Origin: Candidatus Hydrogenedentota bacterium
Lineage (GTDB): Bacteria; Hydrogenedentota; Hydrogenedentia; Hydrogenedentiales; CAITNO01
Length of the DNA stretch: 23,326 nucleotides
Assembly: GCA_903922535.1 (NCBI GenBank)
Contig: CAIXUF010000653.1
Location: forward strand, 1-23,326
Direction of reading: 5' to 3'
Shown: in pieces, positions 16,586 to 23,326 of the stretch
How positions within the stretch are numbered: position 1 is the stretch's first letter
Layout: the number at the start of each line of letters is the position of its first letter
Notes under the pieces: model-generated
Told to the model about the DNA's origin: nothing
The model's input: only the letters and a program-made list of their open reading frames with translations
Databases searched by the model: none
Translations under genes and position numbers: made by a program

Positions 16586-16654
16586 ACGCGGGAACCGGTG
16601 TCGGAATCAAGAGGAGATCCTGCGCGTGCAGGGTTCAGCTTGTGAACAGATGTC

Positions 16655-16679
16655 GCGCCGCGGCTTGTCAGGGCGGCGC
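16655..16679 (+). repeat. GC-rich stem-loop between two exported-protein genes
   Basis: GCGCCGC (16655-16661) is an exact inverted repeat of GCGGCGC (16673-16679) with an 11-base loop. It ends 17 bases before the ATG at 16697. There is no T-tract, so it is unlikely to be a strong terminator. It could stabilise the message or tune expression of the second gene. Confidence 0.4.
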
Positions 16680-16696
16680 ACGGGAAAGAGGGATGT

Positions 16697-18247
16697 ATGT
16701 TTATCGCATATGCGCGGGGTGGAGCTTGGCGCGCCACCGGCATCGCCACCGCCCTGATTGTCGGCTGTCTTCTTCTTGTTTCCGGCAACGCCTCCGCACT
16801 GTTGTACCGTGCGCCCGAGGGTTCGCTGAAGGACAACTGTGTGGTCTGGCGCGACGGCACTTTCTACCTGTTCACCATGTACCGGCACGAGCAGCAAATT
16901 GCCGATGTGCGCGACCAATGGTGCAACGTTTGGCTGGCCACGTCCACTGACGGCGTTCATTGGAAGGACGTTGGTCCCGTCATCAAGGATGCGCCGTTCG
17001 TCATCTACGCCATGCGCGTGTGGAAAGTGGGCGACCGGTACCTGATGAACCACGGGAGCTACACAGGCGACAAGCAGGACGTTCTGCGTTTGTGGGAGTC
17101 GACGGACCTCGTTCACTGGACCTGGCTCGGGCCCGAGTTCGATGTGCGCAGGCCCGACGGCCAGCGGATCGACCACATGGATGTAATCAGCGAAGTCGAA
17201 GGGGGAAAGACGGTCTACTACGGCTACGCCGTGGGCGGCATGCTGCGCTCCGAGGACGGCGTGAAGTGGACCTGGATCGGGGAGTTTCCGTTCACCGACA
17301 ACCTCAATGTCCGCGTCGTGCAGGAGCCGGGCGGATGCGAGCGCATTGGCGGCAAATACTATCTCCTTGTCGGCGGCTTCTATCCCGGTTCCTTCCAGTA
17401 CGCCGTTGCAACGTTCCTGTCTGACAAACCCACCGGTCCGTTCAGTCCTGATTACCCGGCTTTCCGGCTCAACGGCTATTCGGGGCGCAACGTGGTGGCC
17501 CTTTGGGCCGGGTATTGCCGGTTGCCCGGCGAAACGCTTCTGACGAACTACATCCTCGACCCCGGCGGACTCTTCTGGTGGCACGCGCCGCTCAAGTCCG
17601 CTGTGGTGGACGGCGCGGGCCATCTTCACATGGGCTACTGGAAAGGCAACGACGCACTGAAGGGTTCGGCGCTGTCCGTTGACTCCGGGCGCGTCCGGCT
17701 GGCAGGACCCGAGCCGGGCGGCGAGTGCGCCGCCACGCAGGATCAAATCACGCTCAAGGCCCCTCCATTGCCGTCACCGCGATGGATCACCCCGGGCAGG
17801 CCAAACATCGCGCTTGCCTTCCTCGACACGGCGTTCGACGGCGAAAAGGGGTTCGTCATGGAAGGGTTCATGAAGATCACCGCGCGTGACGGTCTCGTCT
17901 TTCCCGGCGTGGGAATCTGTCTGGAAGAAAAGGACAGGGAAGCCACTGCCATCCTGTTCGAGACTTGGGGCCAGACGGAGATCGGGACGCTGCGGTGGGC
18001 GGAACAGCCGCGCTTCGAGTCGGAAGATCGGACCGGGTTCGGATGCGCGACCGTGGCGGGCATTCCTCCCGGTGAACGCTGCCGCTTCCGGCTTCTCTTT
18101 CGGAAGAGGATCTTCGAGGTGTACCTCAACGACCTGCTTGTTCAGACCTATTCCACCGAAAATGCCACGGGCCGTGTCGGCTTCATGGTGCAGGACGGGG
18201 AGGGTGTCTTCGACGGCCTGAACGCCTGGGAAATGGACCTGTCCTAG
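16697..18247 (+). CDS. Secreted five-bladed beta-propeller glycosidase-like protein (GH32/GH43/GH130-like) with C-terminal ConA-like domain
   Basis: A 516-residue protein with a hydrophobic signal sequence (about 13-34, likely cleavage after NASA). Residues 35 to about 330 show the repeating pattern of glycosidase propellers: DNCVVWRDGTFYLF, STDGVHWKDVGPVI, MRVWKVGDRYLM, ESTDLVHWTWLG and RSEDGVKWTWIG. Blade tryptophans and xxDGxxW loops recall GH32/43/62/130 families. Acidic residues that could be catalytic exist (Asp at DNCVVW, the HMDVISEVEGG region), but I cannot assign the triad. From about 370 to the end, a beta-rich part (GICLEEKDREATAILFETW to GLNAWEMDL) resembles a concanavalin-like domain of the GH32 C-terminal type. 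An AAAGAGGG lies about 5 bases before the ATG. It is likely co-transcribed with the Tat protein upstream and converges on the isochorismatase-like gene, 31 bases away. Confidence 0.78.
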   Translation: MFIAYARGGAWRATGIATALIVGCLLLVSGNASALLYRAPEGSLKDNCVVWRDGTFYLFTMYRHEQQIADVRDQWCNVWLATSTDGVHWKDVGPVIKDAPFVIYAMRVWKVGDRYLMNHGSYTGDKQDVLRLWESTDLVHWTWLGPEFDVRRPDGQRIDHMDVISEVEGGKTVYYGYAVGGMLRSEDGVKWTWIGEFPFTDNLNVRVVQEPGGCERIGGKYYLLVGGFYPGSFQYAVATFLSDKPTGPFSPDYPAFRLNGYSGRNVVALWAGYCRLPGETLLTNYILDPGGLFWWHAPLKSAVVDGAGHLHMGYWKGNDALKGSALSVDSGRVRLAGPEPGGECAATQDQITLKAPPLPSPRWITPGRPNIALAFLDTAFDGEKGFVMEGFMKITARDGLVFPGVGICLEEKDREATAILFETWGQTEIGTLRWAEQPRFESEDRTGFGCATVAGIPPGERCRFRLLFRKRIFEVYLNDLLVQTYSTENATGRVGFMVQDGEGVFDGLNAWEMDLS

Positions 18248-18278
18248 CGGTCTTTTGCCTTGACGATTTGCCCCACAT

Positions 18279-19082
18279 TTACGGCACACTCGGTTTGACG
18301 TCTTGCCGGGCCAAATCGAGGAATGCCGCCGTCGTCATGATGTAGTCGTAACCGGTTTCCTGAATGTCCTTCTCGCGCGACGACTCACGCGCGTTGTTGG
18401 TGGCGTCCTTGACGCAGAGTGTCGTGTATCCGAGGCGTTTGGCGGATTTGGCCGTCTTGCCCAGGCAGGCACCCGTGTGTCCGCCAACGAACACAATGCG
18501 CGTTATCCCGAGGTTGCGCAGCACAAAATCAATACTGCACGAGCGGAACGCGTCCTGCGCGGTCTTGGCCAGGACGTAATCCCCCTTGCCCAACACCCTG
18601 GCCACCGCCGAGCCCGGTTGCCCAAGGTTTCCGCTCCATTTGCTGTAATCCGTGCCGTGTTCGGCGAGCATGGCCCTGCGGATGTCCGGGTCGAGGTCCA
18701 TGCCGTCCGCGAAGGAATAGCCCCAATGGATGAGGATGATCGGCAGGCCGCGTTTCCTGCACGCGTCAGCCACCTTTACGGCATTGGGCAGCGCCACATC
18801 CCAGGCGAAGGCGTTCGCGGTATTGACGTCCTCCGCGGTGAATCCCATCTTCTTCCATTCTTTGGGCACCTGTTCCTCAGCGAGCGGTTCGGGCCGCAAC
18901 CCCTCCTGTATATCCACGGACACAAACGCACAATGTTCAAAGAAGGATGCGTCCAACGCCGCCTGTCCATGGCTTGGCTTTTCGTCCGGACGAATCGTGT
19001 GACAGCCTGTCAGAAACGCGGCGAAACAGGCACCCAGGCACATCGCAAAACGCATTCGTGGATCCTTCGTGTTTGAAGTCAT
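18279..19082 (-). CDS. Isochorismatase-family cysteine hydrolase, predicted lipoprotein
   Basis: The ATG at 19082 overlaps the TGA of the GH36 gene (ATGA), implying coupled translation. An alternative ATG at 19055 has a good AAGGA site 7 bases upstream and gives the more usual signal MRFAMCLGACFAAFLTGC, so the start is uncertain by nine residues. Either way a lipobox LTGC (Cys27 from 19082) follows a hydrophobic stretch. The isochorismatase triad is present: Asp57 in SVDIQEG, Lys173 in VLAKTAQDAF and Cys206 in GGHTGACLGKTA. Family members (nicotinamidase, N-carbamoylsarcosine amidase, isochorismatase) hydrolyse amides or vinyl ethers and are normally cytosolic; an exported lipidated form in a glycosidase operon is unusual. 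It is the last gene of the minus-strand operon. Substrate unknown. Confidence 0.85.
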   Translation of the reverse strand: MTSNTKDPRMRFAMCLGACFAAFLTGCHTIRPDEKPSHGQAALDASFFEHCAFVSVDIQEGLRPEPLAEEQVPKEWKKMGFTAEDVNTANAFAWDVALPNAVKVADACRKRGLPIILIHWGYSFADGMDLDPDIRRAMLAEHGTDYSKWSGNLGQPGSAVARVLGKGDYVLAKTAQDAFRSCSIDFVLRNLGITRIVFVGGHTGACLGKTAKSAKRLGYTTLCVKDATNNARESSREKDIQETGYDYIMTTAAFLDLARQDVKPSVP

Positions 19083-21145
19083 TTCTCTCTGCTGTAGGTG
19101 ATGACCAGCGCGGCGGGCCGTTCTGCCGCCGTCACGGAAAGGCCTTTCTCCATCAGTTCTTTCCCGGTATGGACGCTTGTCTCCGGAATGTCGCGGTTGG
19201 CCACCGTATACCGGGCTTCGGGGTCAAGGCCGCGCAGCGGCAGGCAGGCACCTTCGCACAGGCTGTCGGGGCGGCGGAAGACCTGCACCAGTCCTTCGCC
19301 CAGGTCCGGGCGGTCAAACTGCCATGCCATCCAGGCGTCACTTGCCTGCGAGTACTGCGAGATGGGGTAGTAGTCGCCCAGGAAGTACTTCTGGACGTCG
19401 CGGTACTCCTGCAGGGCCGCCTTGATGCGATCATAGGGATAGTCCGCCGGAATGGGTTTCGGTTGCGCGACGTCTCCATGGGCGAAAAGCCCCACATCCA
19501 TGATGCTCGAATAGGTGCTGCGGAGGGAGTAGGACGCATCGCGCGCGTCGCAGCCCGTGGCATTGAGCGGAATCCAATAGGAAATGCCGTAGGTATGGCA
19601 CTGGCGCCCCGCGATTTCCTGCGGGTGGTCGGTCCGCCACAGCGGCGTGGTCCGGCGCAGCGACTCGATGTCGATGCGGCGTCCGCCGCTGGCGCAGTTG
19701 TCAATGATCAGGTTCTGGTGGCGCTGAAGCAATCCGTCCCAGAACGCGTACAGGCCCTCGATCCAGCGGATTTCCGTGATGCCCTGCCGGTCCGGCGCGT
19801 CGGCCGCGCGCCAGAATTCGAGCGGGGCGATGTTTGCATCGTGGCGGAAACAGTCCAGCCCGAATTCGTCAATGCAGGCCGACATGTAATCGGTCAGGAA
19901 GGCGCATGCCTCTGGATCGCCCAGATTAAACAGCCGATCATTCTCCTTGATCTGGTTGCGCAGGCTTTCCCACTTGACCCAGTCCGGTTCGGCCTGCGAG
20001 GAGCCCCAGTTGTAGTGCCGCTGTTCCTTGGGAACCTCAAGCAGCCAGTTCGCATGTTCCGTGTACCAGGGCGTGCCCTCGCAGACGCGCTCCGGCTCGA
20101 ACCATAGCAGCAGTTTGCGGCCCGCGGTGTGCAAACGGTCGCTGAGCGGTTTGAGTCCCTCCGGATAGAGTTCCTTCTTGATCCGCCAGTCGCCCGCGGT
20201 CTGGTGCCATTTCCCCGTGCCAAACCATTCCGCGTCAATCCAGTAGAAATCGGTGGGCAGGTCATGCGCGATGATGGCCTCCGCGTCCGTGAGGTGGTTG
20301 GCGATGGAGGTGCCGCCCCAGTTCGAGGCGAAAAGCGACGGCTCGACGGGCTTGCCCGCCGCGCTTGGGTGGGCGTGCGCCAGGATGAAGCGGCGCAGCA
20401 GGTTCTGGCCGTGCAGCCAGTCGCCCTGGTAAAACAGCAGCAGGATGCGCGGCGTGCGAATCTCTTCGCCGGGATGGAGCCGAAGATGGGTCAGGTCCAT
20501 GCCCGCGCGCAGGGACGTTACCCTGTCTTTGCCCTTGTCCTTGCTCTTGTCCTGATCGAAAGAAACCGCCCATTCTCCCGACCAGCCCACGCCGAGTATC
20601 ACACCCCGTCCGCCGCCCAGTTCCAGGTTGAAGAACGGCAGAATCTCACTCGACGAACGCCCGCCGCCCGGTTGGAACCGCGCGTGCGCACCCGGATTCA
20701 ACGTGCGGCAAAGCGGCTGGAAATCGTCCATGGAGCAGGTCGCGCCTTTGGCGTAATGGAGTACGGGGTCACCGCCCGTGGACGGGAAGAAGGTGCTCAG
20801 TGCCTGGATGTCCTCCAGGATGCGCGTGTCCTTCGTGTCTGTGTTGCGAATATGGAGCACACATTCCACGGCGGGAAAGTCCGAATACCACACGGTTTCG
20901 CGGCGGATCTCAAACCCGAGATTTGGACGGGTGATAATGGCAACGTCACTCGTGGGCCCGGTTTCGTGTTTGATGGATGAGTCGGGCATTATCTCGGCGG
21001 AAGGCACCCCGTCAAGAACAAAATCATACGGCCCGTATTCAGCCGCGCCGTTTCCCGCACGCCACTGCTCCATCATCTTCATTTCATCCGGCGAAGGTCC
21101 CGCGGCACAATGCGACAGAACAGCCACAAGCAGCATTTCCAACAT
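19079..21145 (-). CDS. Alpha-galactosidase-type glycoside hydrolase family 36
   Basis: The start at 21145 is preferred because GGAGG lies 9 bases upstream; the ATG at 21151 is only 3 bases from it. The 688-residue protein matches GH36. It has an N-terminal beta-supersandwich (to about 290), a catalytic barrel containing FYWIDAEWFG, LLLWFEPERV and CFRHDANI with nucleophile Asp436, and DNCASGGRRIDIESL followed by LWRTD with acid/base Asp506. The 70-residue gap between the two aspartates is normal for GH36. A C-terminal beta domain ends the protein. GH36 enzymes release alpha-galactose or alpha-GalNAc. The N-terminus (MLEMLLVAVLSHCAAG) looks like a short Sec signal, so it is probably periplasmic. 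A lysine-aspartate run (DQDKSKDKGKD) comes from a degenerate hexamer repeat. It is the middle gene of the operon, 55 bases after GH172. Confidence 0.9.
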   Translation of the reverse strand: MLEMLLVAVLSHCAAGPSPDEMKMMEQWRAGNGAAEYGPYDFVLDGVPSAEIMPDSSIKHETGPTSDVAIITRPNLGFEIRRETVWYSDFPAVECVLHIRNTDTKDTRILEDIQALSTFFPSTGGDPVLHYAKGATCSMDDFQPLCRTLNPGAHARFQPGGGRSSSEILPFFNLELGGGRGVILGVGWSGEWAVSFDQDKSKDKGKDRVTSLRAGMDLTHLRLHPGEEIRTPRILLLFYQGDWLHGQNLLRRFILAHAHPSAAGKPVEPSLFASNWGGTSIANHLTDAEAIIAHDLPTDFYWIDAEWFGTGKWHQTAGDWRIKKELYPEGLKPLSDRLHTAGRKLLLWFEPERVCEGTPWYTEHANWLLEVPKEQRHYNWGSSQAEPDWVKWESLRNQIKENDRLFNLGDPEACAFLTDYMSACIDEFGLDCFRHDANIAPLEFWRAADAPDRQGITEIRWIEGLYAFWDGLLQRHQNLIIDNCASGGRRIDIESLRRTTPLWRTDHPQEIAGRQCHTYGISYWIPLNATGCDARDASYSLRSTYSSIMDVGLFAHGDVAQPKPIPADYPYDRIKAALQEYRDVQKYFLGDYYPISQYSQASDAWMAWQFDRPDLGEGLVQVFRRPDSLCEGACLPLRGLDPEARYTVANRDIPETSVHTGKELMEKGLSVTAAERPAALVITYSREK

Positions 21146-21200
21146 GGTCATCCACCTCCTCTATCGTTTGGCCGCCAATAGGCGCGCCATGAATTCCCGT

Positions 21201-22571
21201 TTACCGGTTTTTGTCATACTGGTCAAGGAGCTTGAACAGGATGTCGAGCGCCCCGTCACAATCGGGTGTCGCGCCGGTGTAATCCTGTTTTTCAAACGCG
21301 ATTTCCGCCTTGTTAATCCTTGCCTCGGCCGCGTCCATCTCCCTGTCCACGGCGGCGTCCAGTTGCTGCTCACGCGCAATGCGCCGCATCCGGTTCAGCT
21401 TGTTCCGCGCCTTCTGAAACTTCAGAAAGGCCTGATCATTCGGGTCCGTGCCAGCGCGCGGCCATCTCTCTTCGGCCGTTGGCAGTGAGGGGAAGACCTT
21501 GTGGGGCTCGGGCTGGTACCAGAATGCCGTGCTGGTGTAGTCATTGGCGAAGTTGTTGGCATGGCCGTGCTCAATGGTGACCCGGATGGATTTCTGGAAG
21601 CGGATGGGGTCGGTCACGAAGAAACGGTACATGCCCACCTTACCCGCAAAATCGCGGTTGCCCACCAGATAAAAGCCGGTGTAGGGGCCCGCGTACTCCG
21701 TGTTCGGACAGGCGCCTCCGCCAAATATTTCCTCGGTGCCGGTTCCGTGAAAGGACGGCGGCCAGGGCTCGCCGTCGATGAAAATCATGTCGTCCCCTTC
21801 CCCGTACCATCCGCCGATGACATTGTCTATGTTCAGAAAATAGCCCGCAAGATTGCCCCGTCCCTCGGCGTCCAGGATGACGTAATTGTCCTTGCCGTCC
21901 CTGTTCTTTCCGTCATGAATGGTGACATTCGGATTGTCGCCCACGGCGGTGGTTGGATTCTCGCGGTGCCATTGGGCGTGAAGACGGCCCGCATTCGCGT
22001 CCACATGGCGCAACTTCTCGTAGTCCACGTGATACCAGACGGCGCCTATTGTGTCTTCGCCCTCGTTGGTCAGGGTGAGGCGCGCGCCCTTCTCAAAGGG
22101 CATCGGAAAATAGGAATTGAAACCGACTGTGCCCGCAACACCCCCCGCGCCGGGATTCACCGTAACCATCAGCGAGCGGAAGAAGCGCACCCGTTCCTGC
22201 CCCTCTCCAAAGAAATCGCCAAAGGGAACCTCGACACTGGGCGCGATCTCTCCGTCCCAGTACATTCGCAGCACCAGGTCGCGCAAATAGTGATCCGTGG
22301 GCACGATGGTGAAGTAAATGTGACGTATGCAGCCGGCACCGGCGAGTGTCGCCAGGTTGAGGGTTTCTCCCGGCTTGACGGCGCGGAAGTCGATGTTGCC
22401 TCCCGTGCGGTCGTAGCTGGAAGCGCGCGCGCTGTGCGAGTCTTGCAGATACACCATGTCGGAAAACAGCGAGCGCGACAACCCATCGGACGAGCCGCTG
22501 TGAGCACATCCTGGAAGCGTCAACAGCGCCAAACACAGCATTCCGAAGAGAGAGCAACCCATTTTCTGCAT
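21201..22571 (-). CDS. GH172 (DUF2961) family lipoprotein
   Basis: The start at 22571 is chosen over the longer frame to 22706 because AAAGGAG lies 8 to 9 bases upstream and the sequence then begins as a lipoprotein signal, MQKMGCSLFGMLCLALL, ending in LPGC. The extra frame overlaps the promoter. The 456-residue protein has typical DUF2961 features: YDRTGGNIDFRAVKPGE near the N-terminus, GAGCIRHIYFT, VPFGDFFGEG, NSYFPMPFEKGARLTLTNEG, and FHGTGTEEIFGGG with adjacent Glu280 and Glu281. The GTGTE motif belongs to the active site. Characterised GH172 enzymes act on alpha-D-fructofuranosyl or D-arabinofuranosyl linkages. The C-terminal 110 residues are charged and helical, perhaps a coiled coil (FLKFQKARNKLNRMRRIAREQ onward). 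As first gene of an operon with GH36, it suggests surface or periplasmic breakdown of a mixed furanose/alpha-galactose glycan. Confidence 0.87.
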   Translation of the reverse strand: MQKMGCSLFGMLCLALLTLPGCAHSGSSDGLSRSLFSDMVYLQDSHSARASSYDRTGGNIDFRAVKPGETLNLATLAGAGCIRHIYFTIVPTDHYLRDLVLRMYWDGEIAPSVEVPFGDFFGEGQERVRFFRSLMVTVNPGAGGVAGTVGFNSYFPMPFEKGARLTLTNEGEDTIGAVWYHVDYEKLRHVDANAGRLHAQWHRENPTTAVGDNPNVTIHDGKNRDGKDNYVILDAEGRGNLAGYFLNIDNVIGGWYGEGDDMIFIDGEPWPPSFHGTGTEEIFGGGACPNTEYAGPYTGFYLVGNRDFAGKVGMYRFFVTDPIRFQKSIRVTIEHGHANNFANDYTSTAFWYQPEPHKVFPSLPTAEERWPRAGTDPNDQAFLKFQKARNKLNRMRRIAREQQLDAAVDREMDAAEARINKAEIAFEKQDYTGATPDCDGALDILFKLLDQYDKNR

Positions 22572-22677
22572 GTCTCGCTCCTTTCGCGCAAACTCAGGCA
22601 AGTCATTGCCCGCAAGGCAGGCAAGTCGCCCATCCTGTGTCGGGGGACGGTCCGATGGTGAAACAGCCGGTGGGCTC

Positions 22678-22706
22678 ATTATGTGGTTGCCGCTGAATCT
22701 TGTCAA
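22678..22706 (-). promoter_or_regulatory. Sigma70-type promoter (module copy 2) for the GH172-GH36-isochorismatase operon
   Basis: On the minus strand, TTGACA (22706-22701), a 17-base spacer and CATAAT (22683-22678) give the same boxes and spacing as at 8086-8114. Transcription should begin near 22671, leaving a leader of about 100 bases before the ATG at 22571. The 26 bases after the -10 match copy 1 at 17 positions. Confidence 0.78.
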
Positions 22707-22764
22707 GAGGCGGTCTCTCCCTGCTCCAAAACGTACTCAGGACACAGTATGGTATGCGCCAGTG

Positions 22765-22791
22765 TTTTCGCAGTGTCACCACTGAAGAAAA
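22765..22791. repeat. Inverted repeat between the divergent GH172 and LamG promoters
   Basis: TTTTC (22765-22769) and CAGTG (22771-22775) pair with CACTG (22780-22784) and GAAAA (22787-22791) around a TCAC loop, with a small internal bulge. The structure ends 4 bases before the -35 box of the plus-strand promoter. It is a plausible operator for both directions. The rest of the 22572-22896 spacer holds only the two promoters and leaders. Confidence 0.45.
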
Positions 22792-22795
22792 GCAG

Positions 22796-22824
22796 TTGCA
22801 CGGCACCCGATGCGGTCGTATTAT
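22796..22824 (+). promoter_or_regulatory. Sigma70-type promoter for the LamG-like gene
   Basis: TTGCAC (22796-22801), exactly 17 bases, and TATTAT (22819-22824) make a good match (4/6 and 5/6). Transcription would begin near 22831, with a leader of about 66 bases to the ATG at 22897. The downstream sequence does not share the leader seen after the two minus-strand modules. Confidence 0.6.
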
Positions 22825-22896
22825 TCTCGACGACACACGCAATTATTGGGCAGGCGTCCATGCTGCAAATACAACCGTCATCTGAGGCGAATTGAG

Positions 22897-23326
22897 ATGC
22901 CAAACAAACAGCGAATCACCATAATCCTCCTCGCGCTTGTTTGCGCGGCGACCGTCCAAGCCCAGGTTCCCGCGCATCTTGCGGCCCATTACACGCTCGA
23001 TGAGGGAGTGGGAACTACCCTTCACGACAGTAGCGGGAACGGACACGACGGAAAGATAGTCGGGGCACAGTGGGTGGCCGGTGACCCGCCGTCGCTGCGT
23101 TTCTCCGGGCGCGGCGACTATGTTGATTTTGGCGACGGCGGCGGGCTGAAGATTCCGGGCGATTCCACGGTGCTTGCGTGGGTGCGGCTGGATGCGTCGC
23201 CCTTCCCCGATGACGCCACCAACTGGACGATTCTGGACTGTGAGGACTATCACAAGGAAGGGTATCTGCTCAGGATAGACGGGGGCAGTTCGCGCCTCAT
23301 GTACCGAGCCAACCAGTCCGGCGCCG
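22897..23326 (+). CDS. Secreted LamG / concanavalin A-like domain protein, 3' partial
   Basis: The frame is open from the ATG at 22897 to the right edge (143 codons seen), so the gene is cut. A GAGG at 22884-22887 precedes the start. The N-terminus is a clear Sec signal peptide (MPNKQRITIILLALVCAATV, cleavage likely after VQA). It is followed by a LamG/Laminin_G_3-type start: HYTLDEGVGTTLHDSSGNG, then DGKIVGAQWVAG, LRFSGRGDYVDFG and STVLAWVRLDA. Such domains bind carbohydrate or act as modules of larger surface enzymes; the catalytic part, if any, lies outside the window. It is divergent from the GH172 operon, with a possible shared control region. Confidence 0.85.
   Translation, partial: MPNKQRITIILLALVCAATVQAQVPAHLAAHYTLDEGVGTTLHDSSGNGHDGKIVGAQWVAGDPPSLRFSGRGDYVDFGDGGGLKIPGDSTVLAWVRLDASPFPDDATNWTILDCEDYHKEGYLLRIDGGSSRLMYRANQSGA

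Noticed and set aside
18947..20107. 386-codon plus-strand frame
   Set aside because: It is antisense to GH36, whose nucleophile and acid/base motifs are intact. The plus translation has no domain.
1..23326. Mobile elements, CRISPR, tRNA or rRNA genes
   Set aside because: No transposase or integrase motif, no regularly spaced repeats, and no tRNA-like T-arm or rRNA core sequence was found on reading both strands by eye. A covariance-model search would be decisive.

Overview
The window is a GC-rich, gene-dense bacterial segment of about 23 kb. It holds fourteen protein genes, two of them cut by the window edges. No rRNA, tRNA, CRISPR array, transposase, integrase or phage gene was recognised. 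The mix of ceramidase-like hydrolase, Gfo/Idh/MocA oxidoreductase, PQQ-type propeller, GH172 (DUF2961), GH36, Tat-exported TIM-barrel-like protein and LamG-type protein resembles polysaccharide-degrading members of the PVC superphylum or Candidatus Hydrogenedentes. That assignment is inferred from gene content only; there is no phylogenetic marker here.

Left part (1-6916, + strand): a ceramidase-like hydrolase (5' end missing), a D-threonine aldolase/D-serine dehydratase-like PLP enzyme and an M19 dipeptidase lie in a row and probably form one operon for amide-linked or D-amino-acid compounds. A terminator-like hairpin follows. Then comes a large membrane-anchored PQQ-like beta-propeller protein whose start codon sits just downstream of a -10-like box.

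Centre (6953-13504): a minus-strand Gfo/Idh/MocA oxidoreductase is divergent from a + strand operon of a ThDP enzyme, an aldehyde dehydrogenase and an IlvD/Edd dehydratase of the [2Fe-2S] sugar-acid type. Together they look like a non-phosphorylating oxidative sugar, sugar-acid or inositol-like route: oxidise, dehydrate, cleave or decarboxylate, oxidise the aldehyde. The oxidoreductase reads as having an ATC where its ATG should be.

Right part (13505-23326): a 392-bp gap without a gene, a membrane-anchored alpha/beta hydrolase (-), a divergent pair of exported carbohydrate-active candidates (+), and a three-gene minus-strand operon (GH172 lipoprotein, GH36 alpha-galactosidase, isochorismatase-family lipoprotein) whose last two genes overlap ATGA. 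At the right edge a secreted LamG-like gene begins, divergent from that operon.

The most unusual non-coding signal is a pair of near-identical promoter modules, 14.6 kb apart, both on the minus strand. Each has TTGACA, exactly 17 bp, CATAAT, and then a shared GC-rich leader with 17 of 26 identical positions. One drives the oxidoreductase and the other the GH172 operon.
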